Part shown: piece by piece, positions 34,873 to 47,758 of the stretch | How the letters are laid out: the number at the start of each line of letters is the position of its first letter | Position numbering within the stretch: position 1 is the first letter of the stretch | Origin: Triglochin maritima | Lineage: Eukaryota; Streptophyta; Magnoliopsida; Alismatales; Juncaginaceae | DNA length: 64,000 nt | Assembly: GCA_963682175.1 (NCBI GenBank) | Contig: OY821789.1 | Coordinates: 5,394,001 to 5,458,000 of the forward strand | Direction: 5' to 3' | The notes under the pieces: model-generated | Told to the model about the DNA's origin: nothing | Database searches by the model: none | Seen by the model: the letters and a program-made list of their open reading frames with translations, nothing else | Translations under genes and position numbers: made by a program

Positions 34873-35740
34873 GCTCACCCAACCCACCCAAAAAATCCCC
34901 TTATCCATGTCCAGGCTACCCCCACCCACCCTACACTCTCTTTCATCCACATCATTTCTTAATTAAACAAATTTAATTCTCACACAACATTTAACAAAAT
35001 ACATTATATATAAATCTAATTCTAATTACATTATAATTATAATTCGCGATATACTTATTATTACTATTAATTAATTAACAATATTAATCACTGTTAAACA
35101 CAAAATTTTGAATATTTGAAATTTGAATATTTGAATTTCGAAACGCGTGTGACTGCACAGTATACGCGTGATTGCACAGTATACGCGTGAATCAAAAGTA
35201 GTCCGCGTGAATCTACAGTATAGTTTGATGTAGTCTGTATTTCGTATGGTTTGTATTTCCCTTAGCTTGTATTTCGGGTTGTAGTAGTCCGTATGGTTTG
35301 TATTTCCCTTTAACATATGTTTGTATTTCGGGTTGTAGTAGTCCGTATTTCGTATGGTTTGTATTTCGCGTGGTTGTATTTCGTATTATTAATGTATTGT
35401 TGTTATGGTATTGTTGTATTAATTTTTTTTCTATTTAACTTGAAATTGTTGGTTCTGGAAATTTCTTAATTTTAATCACTTACAAAAAATTATTACCCCA
35501 CATTTATAACAAACACCCAATCCATTAATAACAAAACCAAAACTAAAAAAAATTCCAAAAAATTTTTTTTTTTTAACCAATGGGAGGGGGACACGTGTCC
35601 CCCTCCCATGGGCACCCGGGCGTCTGCCCGGGACGCCCACCGCCCGGGCAAGCGCCCCGCCCGTTAACGGGGGTGCGCCCAGGCGCCCGACCAGGGCGCC
35701 CGGGCGGGGCACCCCCGTTAAGGGTGCCCTTATAGAAGCC
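34804..35740. mobile_element. Palindrome-rich element beside the NIMIN gene (candidate)
   Basis: The left edge (GGGCTACCCCGGGCGCCCTG, about 34811-34830) and the inverted right edge (GTGCCCCGCCCGGGCGCCCT region, about 35693-35715) resemble each other as imperfect inverted repeats. The interior shares GAAATTGTTGG...CTGGAAATTTCTTAATTTTAATCACTTACAAAAAA with the MULE-like copies at about 30285 and 48495. A GC-rich palindrome block (35581-35735) sits near the right end as in those copies. Tandem words based on TTTGTATTTCG and TAGTAGTCCGTAT fill 35190-35400. Exact ends and target duplication are unresolved. Confidence 0.45.
35581..35608. repeat. 28-bp perfect palindrome centred on CACGTG
   Basis: TGGGAGGGGGACAC and its exact reverse complement meet without a loop, creating a G-box CACGTG at the dyad centre (35592-35597). 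GC-rich hairpin sequences with GCCCGGGC and GTTAACGGG follow immediately. Confidence 0.95.
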
Positions 35741-37268
35741 GCCGTGGGTAAAATTTTGGGATTTTTTTATTTTTTTACAGACAGTCCAACAAAAAGATTT
35801 CTTGTTTAAAATAATTAAGGTCGTAAATAATTAATCCTAGCAATATCATTCTTATTTTTGGGATGTTGGATTTTAGAACGGCTTGCCATAGTCGAATAAA
35901 TCTAATAAAAGAATTTGGGAATAATTTTTTTATTGAGTTTGGGCAATTGGGAGTCTTCTTTTTTGGAAATATTTTTTTTATAAAGTGTTCGGAGTCTTGC
36001 TATTGTTTTATTACATGAGTACATGACTATTAAGTATTAATACTAAAACAATTCTTTGAAGATTCGAACATATGCAATGAGTAATTATGTGTCAAGACAC
36101 AATTTAGCTTCCATTACATGCCAGAGCAAGGACTGTGTCAGAATTTAGATTGTGGGTCTGAATCTGAATTGGTAAAGACGATGAAACTAAATTATTAAAT
36201 AGATTCTCTATGATTATTTCTTAACTAAATTAGATGAGCAAAATTTCATTTACGTACTTAATTATTAGTAATCGAAAAAAGTTAAAGGATTAAGATCTAT
36301 AAGGATCTGAAATTCAAGTGTCAAAATAAAAAAAAATGATCAAAGGTCTTGGAATACGAATCTCAATCGTTCTTTACAAACAATGAGAACTCTCAATGTC
36401 TGTAGGGTTATTCAACTCAACCCCTTAATTATGTCGTGTGGTACAACTTATGGTCGAGTTCCTGAGATAATATATTATCGTTGATAGTTGTGTTAGTCAT
36501 ATATATCCAATCTACATATGACTATGCGTGGTGCGATACTTTCCTTCTTGGATTTGTAATTTTGTGTTGCCTTATTATGCCGCAAGCTAATGTGCGTTGG
36601 ATTGAATGGTATATAAATTATCTCTAAGTAAAATATCGCCGTTCGTTTTTGAAACAAGGATGAGTTTTCTTCTATATGGTAATGGTAATTGGTAATGCCA
36701 ATTGGCAACATTGAATGGAACACGTAAGCCTTGCAGCAACTTACCACCTAAACTTCAAATGATTAATGTGTCAATGAACATTAATGTTGATGTTGATGCA
36801 CCATATGATGTCGAGGTTGGAATTGAGATCACCATAGTGACATCATTGATTCCACGATAGATTCATAAGGGTCGTAGGGTCCATACTCCGTGTTAATTCA
36901 CCACATGGTTGTGTTTACGCATGAAACTACTGTAAGCATGACGAAGGTCATGTTTAGTAATTTGGTGTATTCTTGACATCTGCTCACAAATACATGAAGA
37001 TCAGCCGCATACGTAGATGCGGACATATGCGGGCATACGCATGTGGTTCGTATTGTTGGCCACATATGCGGTGCATTTCAAAACAACACAATTTCAACTT
37101 TATTTCGTTTAATATTGAATTATGGATGTTAGAAATTATTTAAAATTTTACATAAACTTTTAGTTACAGAAATATAACTTATAATTAATACATGTATATT
37201 ATATTATTTAATTATTAAATTTTAAACCGTATATACTCTGACATCCTGCATATGCAAAATGCAGTCCT
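35741..37268. other. Intergenic
   Basis: AT-rich; no gene or RNA supported. Short repeats of ATATGCGG/CATACGCAT occur at 37010-37075. Confidence 0.35.
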
Positions 37269-37273
37269 CATAG

Positions 37274-38955
37274 TGTAACGTCCTCAAACAGCGGAACAAT
37301 TTAAAACGTACAATCGACTCGAGTACATTACGGCAAGACACAAGAAACAAGGTGCGTCAACATATAATATATATATGTAACATAGTTTACAAAAAAGATG
37401 ATTACATCAAAATCTCATAAAAGGAAATATACACATGTAAATCACAATCACCTCAAAAGAAAGGAAAGCAGGATCCGGTCTTGATAGCTCTCCTCCGCAG
37501 TTACCACCCTCCTACTGCCAAACCCAGCCTGAAAAACAAACATGAAACTATGCATGAGTTTCCATAATGAAATCTTGTATGCCAAACCTAACACATGAAT
37601 GAAACAAACACAACAACTACAAACGGCATAAGCCCAACAACATTAAAACACCACAAATTGTCTCTTTCACCGGAGCCACGGTTTTACCTCAATGTTATCG
37701 GAGTCACGGTTTTGCATCAATTGTCGGAGCCACGACGACGACATATACATGCCTCATTCGCTGGAGCCACGACCTTGCCTCGTTTGCCGGAGCCACGACT
37801 ACAACAATACAATCCGCTCCGTAGAGCCACAACTGATGTTATTAGGCCGGCATCTCCGTATGTTGTCCCAAAATGGCCGGTGAACCCGTTACCCTCTAGC
37901 CAATCAAAAACAAACATAAAAATATACCGAACTGTGCAAAAACGGTCGACCGAACAAGCCAACCGGTCCACCGGTTCCTCCTTAGAACACACAGGCGTTC
38001 GACCGTCTCCGCGACCGATTGAACCACAAAACTAACAAAATGACAAATCGGTCAAATAGAAGGTCTCTGGCGGTCGATCGTTTGGATGGTCTACGCCACA
38101 AATAATATTAAATTCAATGCCGCATCGGTCGAACGACAAATGGAACTCATTCGACCGAAAGCCACCAGTAAAACTCGAGATCGATCCAAGCTATACCGGT
38201 CAACCGAAACAACAAATGGTCGAACAGACATTAAGTTAAACTTAAGTCATCGGTCGAACGAGATCTCAGGGCGGTTGACCATTTTGTGGTGTACACCCCA
38301 ACCGACTTAAAGCAGTGCTTCTGCCGAACGACCGAACACACCTAAAGCTTGCCTAACATGCTTGACCAGTCGACCGCACAAAGCATCGTTCGACCGGTGC
38401 AAGGCAAACCCCCCAAAATCACACCAACAACGGTTGACCGAAACACCATTGGGTCGACCGAACACAACAGAAAACTGCTGAACTGAAGTCCGACGAGTCT
38501 TTCGGCCTACCGTCGACCGCACCAACACCCACGCAAACTTAGGTGAGCGTAAGAGCCAGGTTGACATACGTTTAAGGCTTGAAGAAGCTTTTGAAGATCC
38601 ACGGCAAGCATCTCCTCGCACCCGCTCTTCTTCTCCGATAAACTCCTCACACAAACGACGATCTTTGCACCTCCGGCAACTTCAACCGCAACACTCGTGC
38701 TCGTCGGTCACCACACGTCATCACCGCCTCAATGCTGGAAGAGAAAATGGGTTTGAGAGAGGAGGCGAGAGAGATGAGAGTGCGTGAATGAGTGAGTGAG
38801 TGAGTGACTGAGTGAGAAAGAGAGAGAGATTATACTTTTATGTACTCCTCACCACACCACACCAATCACCACCACCTACCACCTCAAATCCTCCCTTAAC
38901 TCCTCATCAATCACCTAAACAAGATTAATCACTAAACAAAGCTTAGGATATAACA
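37274..38955 (-). mobile_element. Solo-LTR-like insertion, related to 4355-8517
   Basis: On the plus strand it starts TGTAACGTCC and ends GGATATAACA; reversed, it begins TGTTATATCCTAAGC and ends GACGTTACA like the element at 4355-8517. After the start both have a GGTGATG-rich segment and then a CTCTCTC leader. Flanks CATAG and CACCG match at only 3 of 5 positions, so the target duplication is decayed or absent. No retroelement protein is present. 37940-38520 carries many CGGTCGACCG-like sites. Confidence 0.6.
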
Positions 38956-38960
38956 CACCG

Positions 38961-41900
38961 TGTCCTGCATTTCTGAACCTATGTTTCCTAAGATACATTA
39001 ATTGATAGGTGAGCAATTGATTGAGTCTTAATTTGACAAGTTTGATATTGGTAATGTTTTTCTTTCTCCTTGTTGTCGATGGTAAATATTTTTTGAAACT
39101 ATATACGTTGTAATTTTAATTAATAAATTGGGATTTGATTCTTAGGCCTGGCTAATGTAAGACATGGATGCCAATTATTTATATTAATTTTCAAAATGAA
39201 TTACGTTTCGAAAATGACTTACATGTCGACATGTTACGATTATTTACGTTGTAGTTTGCCCCCACTGGACAATGGACTCGGTCCCACTTGTCCTTGCATC
39301 CAAAATTCATAACATTTTGCCCCCAAAACGAAGGGTATTATTAATTTACAATTTTCGAAGAAAAATCCCAAATACCATAGTATCTAGTAGAGTTCACATT
39401 GTTATGAATCTCTTAAGTCTTAACGAGGGGCAAGTCATATTTCGGGAGGGAAATTGTTTCGAGTTTTGCCTTCCTATTCATAATAAAACTTGCTGCTTAT
39501 ACCAGTTTTGTTGTTTCTTGTTGTAATAATAATTGGTATTTGTATAGTTTTTGCTGCACGTTCAATGTCGCCAATTGAGTGGGTACGAAAGTCTCATGTA
39601 CCTATGATCGAAAATTTGATTGTCGGCTCGAATTTCATCCAACTTTTGCTCTAAATTAGACTCAAATACTAAACAAACATTGGGTCATTATAATGGATTT
39701 TTTTTTCAGGGAATAATGTTTGTTTTGGAGATTTAGTCATTCTAAGGTAATCTTGAGATGGAGTAAAAACTAAGAATGTCACCAATTTAGTTTATTGCTC
39801 TACGTCTATTATTTCATGTCATCGCTTGATTAGACTTCTCCCAGCGACGAGGATAAATTGGGAAGCAAAAAAGCTATGAAAAGAATTCTCTCTTTGTTAG
39901 TATAAACCTAAACTTTTTATGAATATAACATTTTTTATTTCTCTTGAATTAGTTTTAAAGAGACTTGAAACTTTAGGGTTGGCTTTGTTTCGTTCTCTGG
40001 TCTTCGAGACGGCATTATTAAATAAAAAATTATATATCCATGAAATGGTATCTCTACTCCTAATTCATAGTCGTGCATGAACTCTAATTTAATAATCTAA
40101 AAAACCCGCCTAACGATCTTCAAAGTTTTCGTGTATGATTTAAAAGTACTTTACTACATTAAAAATCTAAATGATCTTCGATATGCCGGATTTATTTTTG
40201 TTTCATTGGATTTCTTCTTTTTAAAATTTCTGTGGGTTACACTAAAATACAAATTTCTTAAGATTTTTGTGAACAGTTGGTCACAAAAGTTGTACTTTTC
40301 ATGTGAGCGACTAACTCCTAATGATGAAAAGGTTGCCAAGCAAACAAAGGAAACACGTAAGTCTAACGAGATACTATATTTGGAAAAGTGGATCCAAATA
40401 CCATATGAACGATTGGAAGTCATATAAATGGCGCACTTTGATAAAAAAAAACATGCCAATTCACTGGGCATTTAGGTCTGACTAATATGTCGTAGTCTTC
40501 AAGACGTGCAAGATGCTTGTTTAGAAGTAACAAAACTCTTAGCAGTATTTCTTGAAGTTTCAATTGAGGGTAACACAAGCAACAATGGAGAAGTGAGATC
40601 ATTAACACTTCGCACCATCAACGAAAACAAATGCTCCTTCAACCTTTGAATTCAAACTTGTAAGTTAATATGTTATAACCAATTAAGATCTAAGAAGTCA
40701 CTACTAGAAATTTTCTCTCTTTACCTTCATGCCGGCCCTGTCGGATGGAATAAGATCAAAACCAATGAGATAAAAAGGTTTTCTTTTCAATTCCGTCTCT
40801 CTCAAATCAGAAATGGGTGCTCTTAAATTTCAAACCTTTATGCAGGAACGGTCATGGAAATTATAGAGATAACAAGGAAAACAATTTCTCAACAATGAAA
40901 TCAAACGAATTGATTGGGTGGATCTTGGGCAATGCTTTCCACAATCTAATTGTCAATTGGCTATTTTTTAGATGTGTGTGAAATGGAAGACTATTTTCTT
41001 ATGTGTAGTGAAATGGTAGACGATCAATTGTGCTGATCTTCGAATTTCAGACCTCAACATCTTGCTACTCGTGGTGTTTCACGATCAATATTGGACACGA
41101 ACATAGAAGTTGTGGAACGTACGAAAGCACAAATTAAGTCACTCTAGAGTGGCACAAATTAAGCCATTGTGCGGCTGTGCCACAGGCGATATCCTGCCTA
41201 AATCCCTGCCCATGAAGGGAGGTTTTGTAGCGGGTTATGAGCACCACCGGGCAAGAGGCGAGCGATTGGGCAAGATTAGCTTAAAAATGGTCTAAAAGTA
41301 ATTTGCCGACCATTAGCTACTTAGTTTAGCTTTCATTGAGAGCAAGAAAATGGAGGTGCAACATGTGTAGGCATTAGCTGAAGTACGTGCACACTTGATT
41401 CCCTAACGGATATCAATCTACTTAAACTTTTGTTTAGAAATTTCAGATGTATATTAATCCTTGGGGAATAAATTACAGTTTCACACTACAAACAGTAACC
41501 TTAAATATCGTATTAAACTTGATTATCATAACCCTAGTAAATATGGAAAATTGCTTATGTAGAAAGTTGGTTGAGATTTGTTCTTCAAAAAATTTCATTG
41601 ATTTCCAAGAAATATAAGATGCCCTCCAAACCAATTAATCTTCTTTGAAGTAGAAAAAGCCAATAAACAAAATCAAGTCAAATAAAACGTGTGTTTGCGT
41701 ATATTTACAATATAAAATAAAAAGGCATAAACACCAATTATGTTAAGATCTAAATGTTACCGTGTAAATCACCACTGCGTGCTCAATTAATCGAAGCTGC
41801 TAACAAAAAATCACTAAAAAATTAAATATAAATATCGGTGTAATGCCGAAATAAGAAAAACTCACTGCATGTGATGATGTGCACGTCCATTGCTGAAGTC

Positions 41901-42630
41901 AAATCCAATCACACTCCCATGTTCGTATTACGCCACGTTCTTAATCTACCCACACCACTAATCTCCCTTCTCAGACCCATAAATTTTCTAAAGCACAGAT
42001 CTCTAACTTCTGGATCTAATCCAGTGTGAGCCATCAACTCCATAGATGTATCCAACTTGATCTTAAAATAAAATGGAAAGCGAAACAATTTTACACTCCA
42101 CCGGATTTTTAGCAGATAAATTAAGCTTCATGCATCATACAATAACACTGCAACAAATGGCACCAATTATTTGTTTGCAGTTTTTATGTTTTTGAAAGGT
42201 CAATTATCATGACTATTATAAATGTTTGAGCTATATACTATCCGTCTAGCCATTGATTCCACAAATCAGATCTGGTTTATAGGTCTTACCCTACGTTATT
42301 ATCAAAGTGTATAAAATAAGTTATGTTGCGTGGGTAGCATAATTAGATGACCTACCGAATTTAGAAATTTCGTCTAATTAATAAAGAAAATTTAAACTTT
42401 AGATATCTTATCTTTTTGATCAACATGTTACATATTAACCATTTTTATTTCGACCCCTAGTATTTTTACAAATACCAGTAATCATGATATTTGGCTTGAA
42501 TTCTTGACACTGCTCTGCTTGTTTAGAAATTAAATTCTATCCACGCTAAATTATTCAATTATTATCGTAGTAAATTCCATTTTTGAAATTTAGAATTTGA
42601 ATTATAATATGTATAAATGCATACGTTGAC
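38961..42630. other. Intergenic
   Basis: No supported gene, RNA or clear repeat. A short open stretch at 41110-41295 has protein-like codon use (PMKGGFVAGYEHHRARG) but no recognised domain. Confidence 0.35.
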
Positions 42631-42639
42631 TACCCACTA

Positions 42640-43058
42640 AGGTTAGTTCTATCAAAATGAACTCATCTTTGCAACTTGCAAGTATCGAGTTTAATTGGGA
42701 TTCAAAACTAGCAGTGCACTTTTCTGGATAGGGGTGTGCAAATTTCGGTTCGGTACAGCATTCGGTCCGGGGGATACCAAAAATTTGGTCTTTGGTCCGA
42801 TTCGGTCTGGTTCCGAACCGAACCAAGATTTTGTGGGTAAAATTCGGATTTTGGATCGAACCGGACCGACACGAATTTATTCGATCCGGATGACCCAAAA
42901 ATTTGATCTTTGGTCCGGTCACATACCGAAGCTCACCCCTACTTCTGGATGTGCGTGAAAATCTATAAGTGTCACTCCTACTTCCGGATGTGCGTGAAAA
43001 TCTATAAGTGTCACTCCTACTTCCGGATGTGCGTGAAAATCTATAAGTGTTAGAAGGT
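42640..43058. repeat. Inverted partner of the 88-bp array, with 39-bp triplication
   Basis: Read in reverse, this matches the array at 43390-43930 (for example TTTGAATCCCAATT and ATAGATTTTCACG). 42942-43058 contains three tandem 39-bp units starting CTTCYGGATGTGCGTGAAAA, the last incomplete. A hAT-like MITE (42729-42941) interrupts it. Confidence 0.75.
42729..42941. mobile_element. hAT-like MITE
   Basis: Ends TAGGGGTGTGCAAATTTCGG and CCGAAGCTCACCCCTA form inverted repeats. TTTCTGGA (42721-42728) and CTTCTGGA (42942-42949) agree at 7 of 8. The body is made of CCGAACC/GGTTCGG and GGTCCG words. Removing it restores the repeat unit seen just downstream, which confirms both borders. Confidence 0.85.
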
Positions 43059-43389
43059 TCGGCATCTCATTATATTGTTTCGGAGGTTGAGAGTTAAATT
43101 GGGATCACGGCAGAGTAAACAAGTTAAAAAAATGTTGAGTTGACTCAGATAGCCTATGCGGCTAACCTTATCTAGGGATGCCAATTGTCAAGGGGTTAAA
43201 AGGATGTACTTTTTTCCAAAAAATACTTTTTACACTTATGTTGTGAGAATTAATAAATAGATTATGAATTAAAAAAAAATATTCGAATTAAAATTATTAT
43301 TTTCAAAAATATCAGTTTGATCTTGTTCGAGGATTATTTGTCAAACTAGAATTTTTTTTAAATTCAATTTGTCAAATTATTTGTCAAAA

Positions 43390-43930
43390 ATATTCTACAA
43401 TGTCGAGTTCTGACGTTTAGAAATATTTTCTTGCACACCGAGGGTGGTGCATGCTAGTTTTGAATCCAGATTAAACTCGACACTTGCAACATCAAGTTCT
43501 AACACTTAGAAGTGTTCGTGTACTCCCAGTATGGTGCATTGTCAGTTTTGAATCCCAATTGAACTTGACACTTACAACGTCGAGTTCTGACACTTATAGA
43601 TTTTCACGGACATCCAGAAGAGTGCATTGCTAGTTTTGAATCCCAATTGAACTCCACACTTGCAACGTTTAGTTCATTTTGATAGAACTCGGCCCTTGCA
43701 ACACCGAGTTCTGAAACGTAGACTTTTTCGTGCACACCTAGAAGGGTGAACTGGCAGTTTGGACTCCAAATTGAACTCGACATTGTAACACCGAGTTCAG
43801 TTTGAAAGAACTCGACACTAGAACCGCCAAGTTTTTTGTACAATTTTGACCGCCCATTCCGGAACATGCATAGGCAATTCCTAGCCTTAGAATTCATAAT
43901 AAACTCGGTGTTTGCGTTACCAATTGTATA
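43390..43930. repeat. 88-bp tandem array
   Basis: The anchor GTTTTGAATCC occurs at 43457, 43545 and 43633 (steps of 88), then in a longer unit at 43757. Each unit also holds AACTCGACACTTGCAAC and TTCTGACACTTA. With the reverse-oriented copy at 42640-43058 it forms a large inverted repeat around a 330-bp spacer. It could be the long terminal repeat region of the MULE whose transposase remains lie downstream. Confidence 0.75.
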
Positions 43931-44269
43931 ATACCAAAGTCGGTGTCTGTAGCTCTGAGTTCATTTTAAAAAAAATTAAATTACGCATCTAGACGTCAAA
44001 TTCTGTCATGCTATAATGGTTGCGGAACATGACCCATTCCTCCCCAAATCCGACTCCTTTGATTTCTAGGTTCCAACTTCAAACCCTAACATTATAATTT
44101 TTTTCCATTTTTTTCCGTTTTTCCTTCCTTATTTGTGTTGGGAATACGGTACAGGTAGGTCAAGCGGATGGGAAAGGGTTAGATCTCTAGATCCAAACAT
44201 TTCAATAGGAGTACCCGTCTACCCAGAAGTCTCTTTTTTCCAGTCCAAGGGACTCGATGCGGGAACTGA

Positions 44270-47200
44270 ATGACGCGAAAATGTTGGGGATATTCTTTCC
44301 AACAATACAAATCTAGATCTGGGTTTGTCACAACTAAAGATTATGCACCACACCAATCACGTGTCTCTCGGTACACCATAAACCTCCCATGTGTATCCTC
44401 CATTGGCCATGGTTTGACACTAGTTGACCCAATTCAGTACCATTTGGCACAAGTTGATAGTCCATTTAAGGAATGCCATGAAGAAGAGGTACACAGTGAT
44501 GTAGAGGATTATAGTACTCTTTTTCTGAAGAAGATGAACCCGAAGATTTCCATAACTGAATTAGTTCCTGAAATGCAGGTTGTATACACGATGGGGCAAT
44601 CGATAAACCAAGTAGACGACGATATTGTCGATGATGATGTTGTCAACAACGACATGATTCCCACATTGAATTAACTCCCCGACATCTTCGACGATAACAA
44701 TTGGAGTCAGAATTCATTATTGAACACCCATTTTTCGAGACTGGAAACAACCCATCATGAAATTGATGACCCTATAATCTTAAAATAAATGCAGAATTAA
44801 ACGGTAAATTAAGGGATTAAAGAAAGAACATGCAAACCACAATTAAAGACACCGGATTTCGAGAGGTTTGGCTCCACACTCGGTCATAATCCTCATCGCA
44901 AATCCACTACATTCTCCAAGCTCTGTTATAGTTCCACTAACTAGTCTCCGTTCCGGGCCGAGATTAACGTCTTTACAAACACCAAGCCTCGCGAACAATT
45001 CTCGTCACGCTCATGTCTCCTCTCACAATCGCAGAGGGAGCTTCCTCAGAGCTTTACAATCTTTTGGTGATTTTTGGATATGGAGTTTGAATCAATATCT
45101 AACTAAACATTCTAATTTGAGCATACTTGGATATATGATTGAAAATGGATATGCAAGTTGTGAAGTTTGGCTTTGAGTGTATTTGAGCTTTGAATGCTTT
45201 GGAAGTGAGAGCACAAAGATTATGGATCTATTGAGAGTGTAGTGTTTCTGTTTGTTTCTCTTGAATAAGGCTTATATAGACTTCAAAACAAAAAGAGTTG
45301 TTGGGGAGTTAGTGGAGTCTTGAACCAATGAGAAGCAAGAGTTTGCTTGAAGCTCAAGCAGAATTCTGGACTGGTTCGGTCAACCTAAGTCCACTCGGAT
45401 GACCGTTTGGTTGTTTCATAAAAGACTTCAATTACAACCAATAGAGATTTCAATTTGCCGAAAGGAGATCGGTGCACCGTTTCAATATAACAATGTAGAT
45501 TGGTTGTTTTCAAACTCAGGTTAGTTCGGTCGACCGATGTCTATTCGGATGACCGAAAGAGGCACGAGTTTTGCGCTGACAGTTATGGTTTAAATGTTCG
45601 TGGTAGGCAAGATTTCAATGTAACTGTTGGAGTAAAATCCAAAACTAGTCCAAGATAATTCGGTCGACCTAATGCAATTCGATTGGCCTAACTTGACCGA
45701 GACACAATCCTAAGGTTCAAGTCAACTCGATCAACCTAATGCAATTTGGTTGACCTAACTTGGTTGGGATAGAATCCTAAGGTTCAAGACTCAATAAATA
45801 GAAAATTACAAGTCTTCTCCTTGAGTTTTGATTACAAGTCTTGAGTTTTTGTCCTAATGCTCATTCTCTTTATGAATCTTGACCAACCTATTAAGATGAT
45901 TTGCAAGTATACAAGTATATATGCAATGCATGAAATCATGTTTGCACGTTTTGATTGATTAATTTAGTTTGATTAATCATCAAAATCAACTTAGATTAAG
46001 ACATAAAAGCCAACATATATGGCTGGAGGGTTCAAGATGGTCGTTCTTTCTGCGAGAAATGTATTTTCTCAACAAAAGATGATTTGGTGCATGCTATAAA
46101 GTCTTGGCACATAAAGAAAGGCATGCAGTGTACATTTGTGGTGTTTTCAATGAAACGACACACTGTGTGTTGCCTTCGTCGGGTTAAGGATAATTGTCAA
46201 TGGAGGTTGCATGCGTTCGTTCCAAAAGGGTTCAAATATTTTAAAGTTTGAACATATCAAGCCAAACACACTTGTTCCAATCCAATGTTGCTAAATCACA
46301 ATAACAATGCAACACATCATTTATTTGCGATTTGATCATGCTTTCTGTTAGAACCAAAATCACAATCACACTGACTGAGATAATGGAGAATGTGAAAACA
46401 AAATATTCACTAGAAATTGGTTACACAAAAGCATGACATGTCAGACATAAAGCTTTGAATATAATTTATGGTGTAGAAGAGGATAGTTTCAAGGATTTGC
46501 GAAGATTCGTTGTCGTAGTTTGTCAGACCAATTTGGGTATTGTCGTCGAAATACAGGCTGAGAGATTTAATCCTGAAGAAGAGAAGTTTGTTCGGGTTTA
46601 TGGGCCTTCGGACACATCTAAGGGACATGTCCATCGATTATGCCTAAGACACATGAAGGCAAACCTTGCAAAACACTATAATTCCAAGGAAAGATCGGGA
46701 CAAATTAAATTTTACGAAGCTGACAAAACATAATCACTTTTGAAATTTGCAGAGTTGATGAAAATTGCAGAGGAACACAAACATGAGTGGTTCAACATCA
46801 ATGTATGTTGGATAGATAGACTTGTAGTCACGATGGGGTCGTAGATTTGGGGTATGACAACCAACATGTCTGAAATCTTTAACAATATGTTAAGAGTAGA
46901 ACATGGAATGCCCATTACTACGATGAACTTGATGACATTTCTTTGTTTAACAAATTCTTCGTGAAACGAAGAGACAACTCCGACTCGTGGGATGATATAT
47001 ATATATTTACCCACTATACGGAAAGTGTTGGAGGAAAACAGTGTGATTGCGAGAGTTCATACAGTGCATGATACCACCAGTTAATGTATCAGGTGGAGTC
47101 GATCGATCAGAGGAAGCACATTGTCAAATTCGAAGGATTTATTACTTGTAGTTGTGGTTACATAAATGCATTACACGCTCTTGTTAATGTGTATATGAAG

Positions 47201-47490
47201 TTTGTAGTGATAGACATGCAAATGTGAATACTAGTCATTTAATGTCGCCATACTACCAGGTGCTTATGTATAAACAAGCAACAATCATATATTTTTTGCA
47301 TTCCTGATTAAAGATATTGGCTAGAGTGTAGTGACATCACAATGACGCTTCCCAAAACCAAAAGACAACCTAACCGTCCAAGATTAACAAGAATCCGAAA
47401 TAAGATAGACGAACAATCAAGTCCAAACATTAGGCGTGAGAAATGCAATGATATAGGATACAACCGAAATAGATGCAAAGAACATATTTA
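44270..47490 (+). pseudogene. MULE (MuDR-type) transposase pseudogene, interrupted
   Basis: The remains of a Mutator-like transposase are read in order. 44270-44674 is an acidic N-terminal segment. 46031-46300 gives the DNA-binding domain: DGRSFCEKCIFSTKDDLVHA, WHIKKG and CQWRLHAF, then a stop where the family has a PHTC-like end. 46450-46740 gives the core region (NIIYGVEEDSFKDLRRFV, LCLRHMKANLAKHY). 47130-47200 has a SWIM-like CSCGYINALHAL without the full Cys/His set, and 47430-47480 a zinc-knuckle remnant (KCNDIGYNRNRC). Many stops and frameshifts occur. A copia-type LTR (44778-46015) splits it, and the MULE-like element at 47505 truncates the 3' end. Confidence 0.8.
44778..46015 (-). mobile_element. 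Ty1/copia-type solo LTR inside the MULE pseudogene
   Basis: On the minus strand it starts TGTTGGCTTTTATGTC, a frequent copia LTR start, and its 3' part has AACCTCTCGAAATCCGGTGT and a TTTAATTCTGCATTT tail. A TATA box lies on the minus strand at about 45269-45277 (plus CTTATATAG). Possible 5-bp duplication: TATAA (44773-44777) and TATAT (46016-46020). The presumed 3' end is AAGA, not CA, so that border is approximate. No internal retroelement sequence remains. Confidence 0.65.
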
Positions 47491-47758
47491 GACTAATAGT
47501 TTATCTGAATTGCTATTCGTCGCCCTAAAAATACTTAAATCGCCCCAACAGATTACCATTTTGCTATTCTCTCATTTCTACTGCTATAATGCGACATTTT
47601 ACCCTCCTATCATACATTTCTCTTCATCTTCCTCTTATAATCATAAAAAGTAATGTTTTGGAGGTCAATAATGAGTCAACGGACGCCCCGGTGTACTCGA
47701 ATCTGGTAAAATATCCAACATATTTTTAATAAAAAAATAAAAAAAAATAAAAAAAATG

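Noticed and set aside
34419..34962. Plus-strand open frames of 100-133 codons over the NIMIN gene
   Set aside because: They are GC-rich antisense shadows of the minus-strand NIMIN coding sequence.
44270..44674. Independent gene at the start of the MULE region
   Set aside because: The acidic frame ends at a stop just before the region that leads into the MULE DNA-binding domain; it fits the N-terminal part of the dead transposase better than a separate gene, though this part is the least certain.
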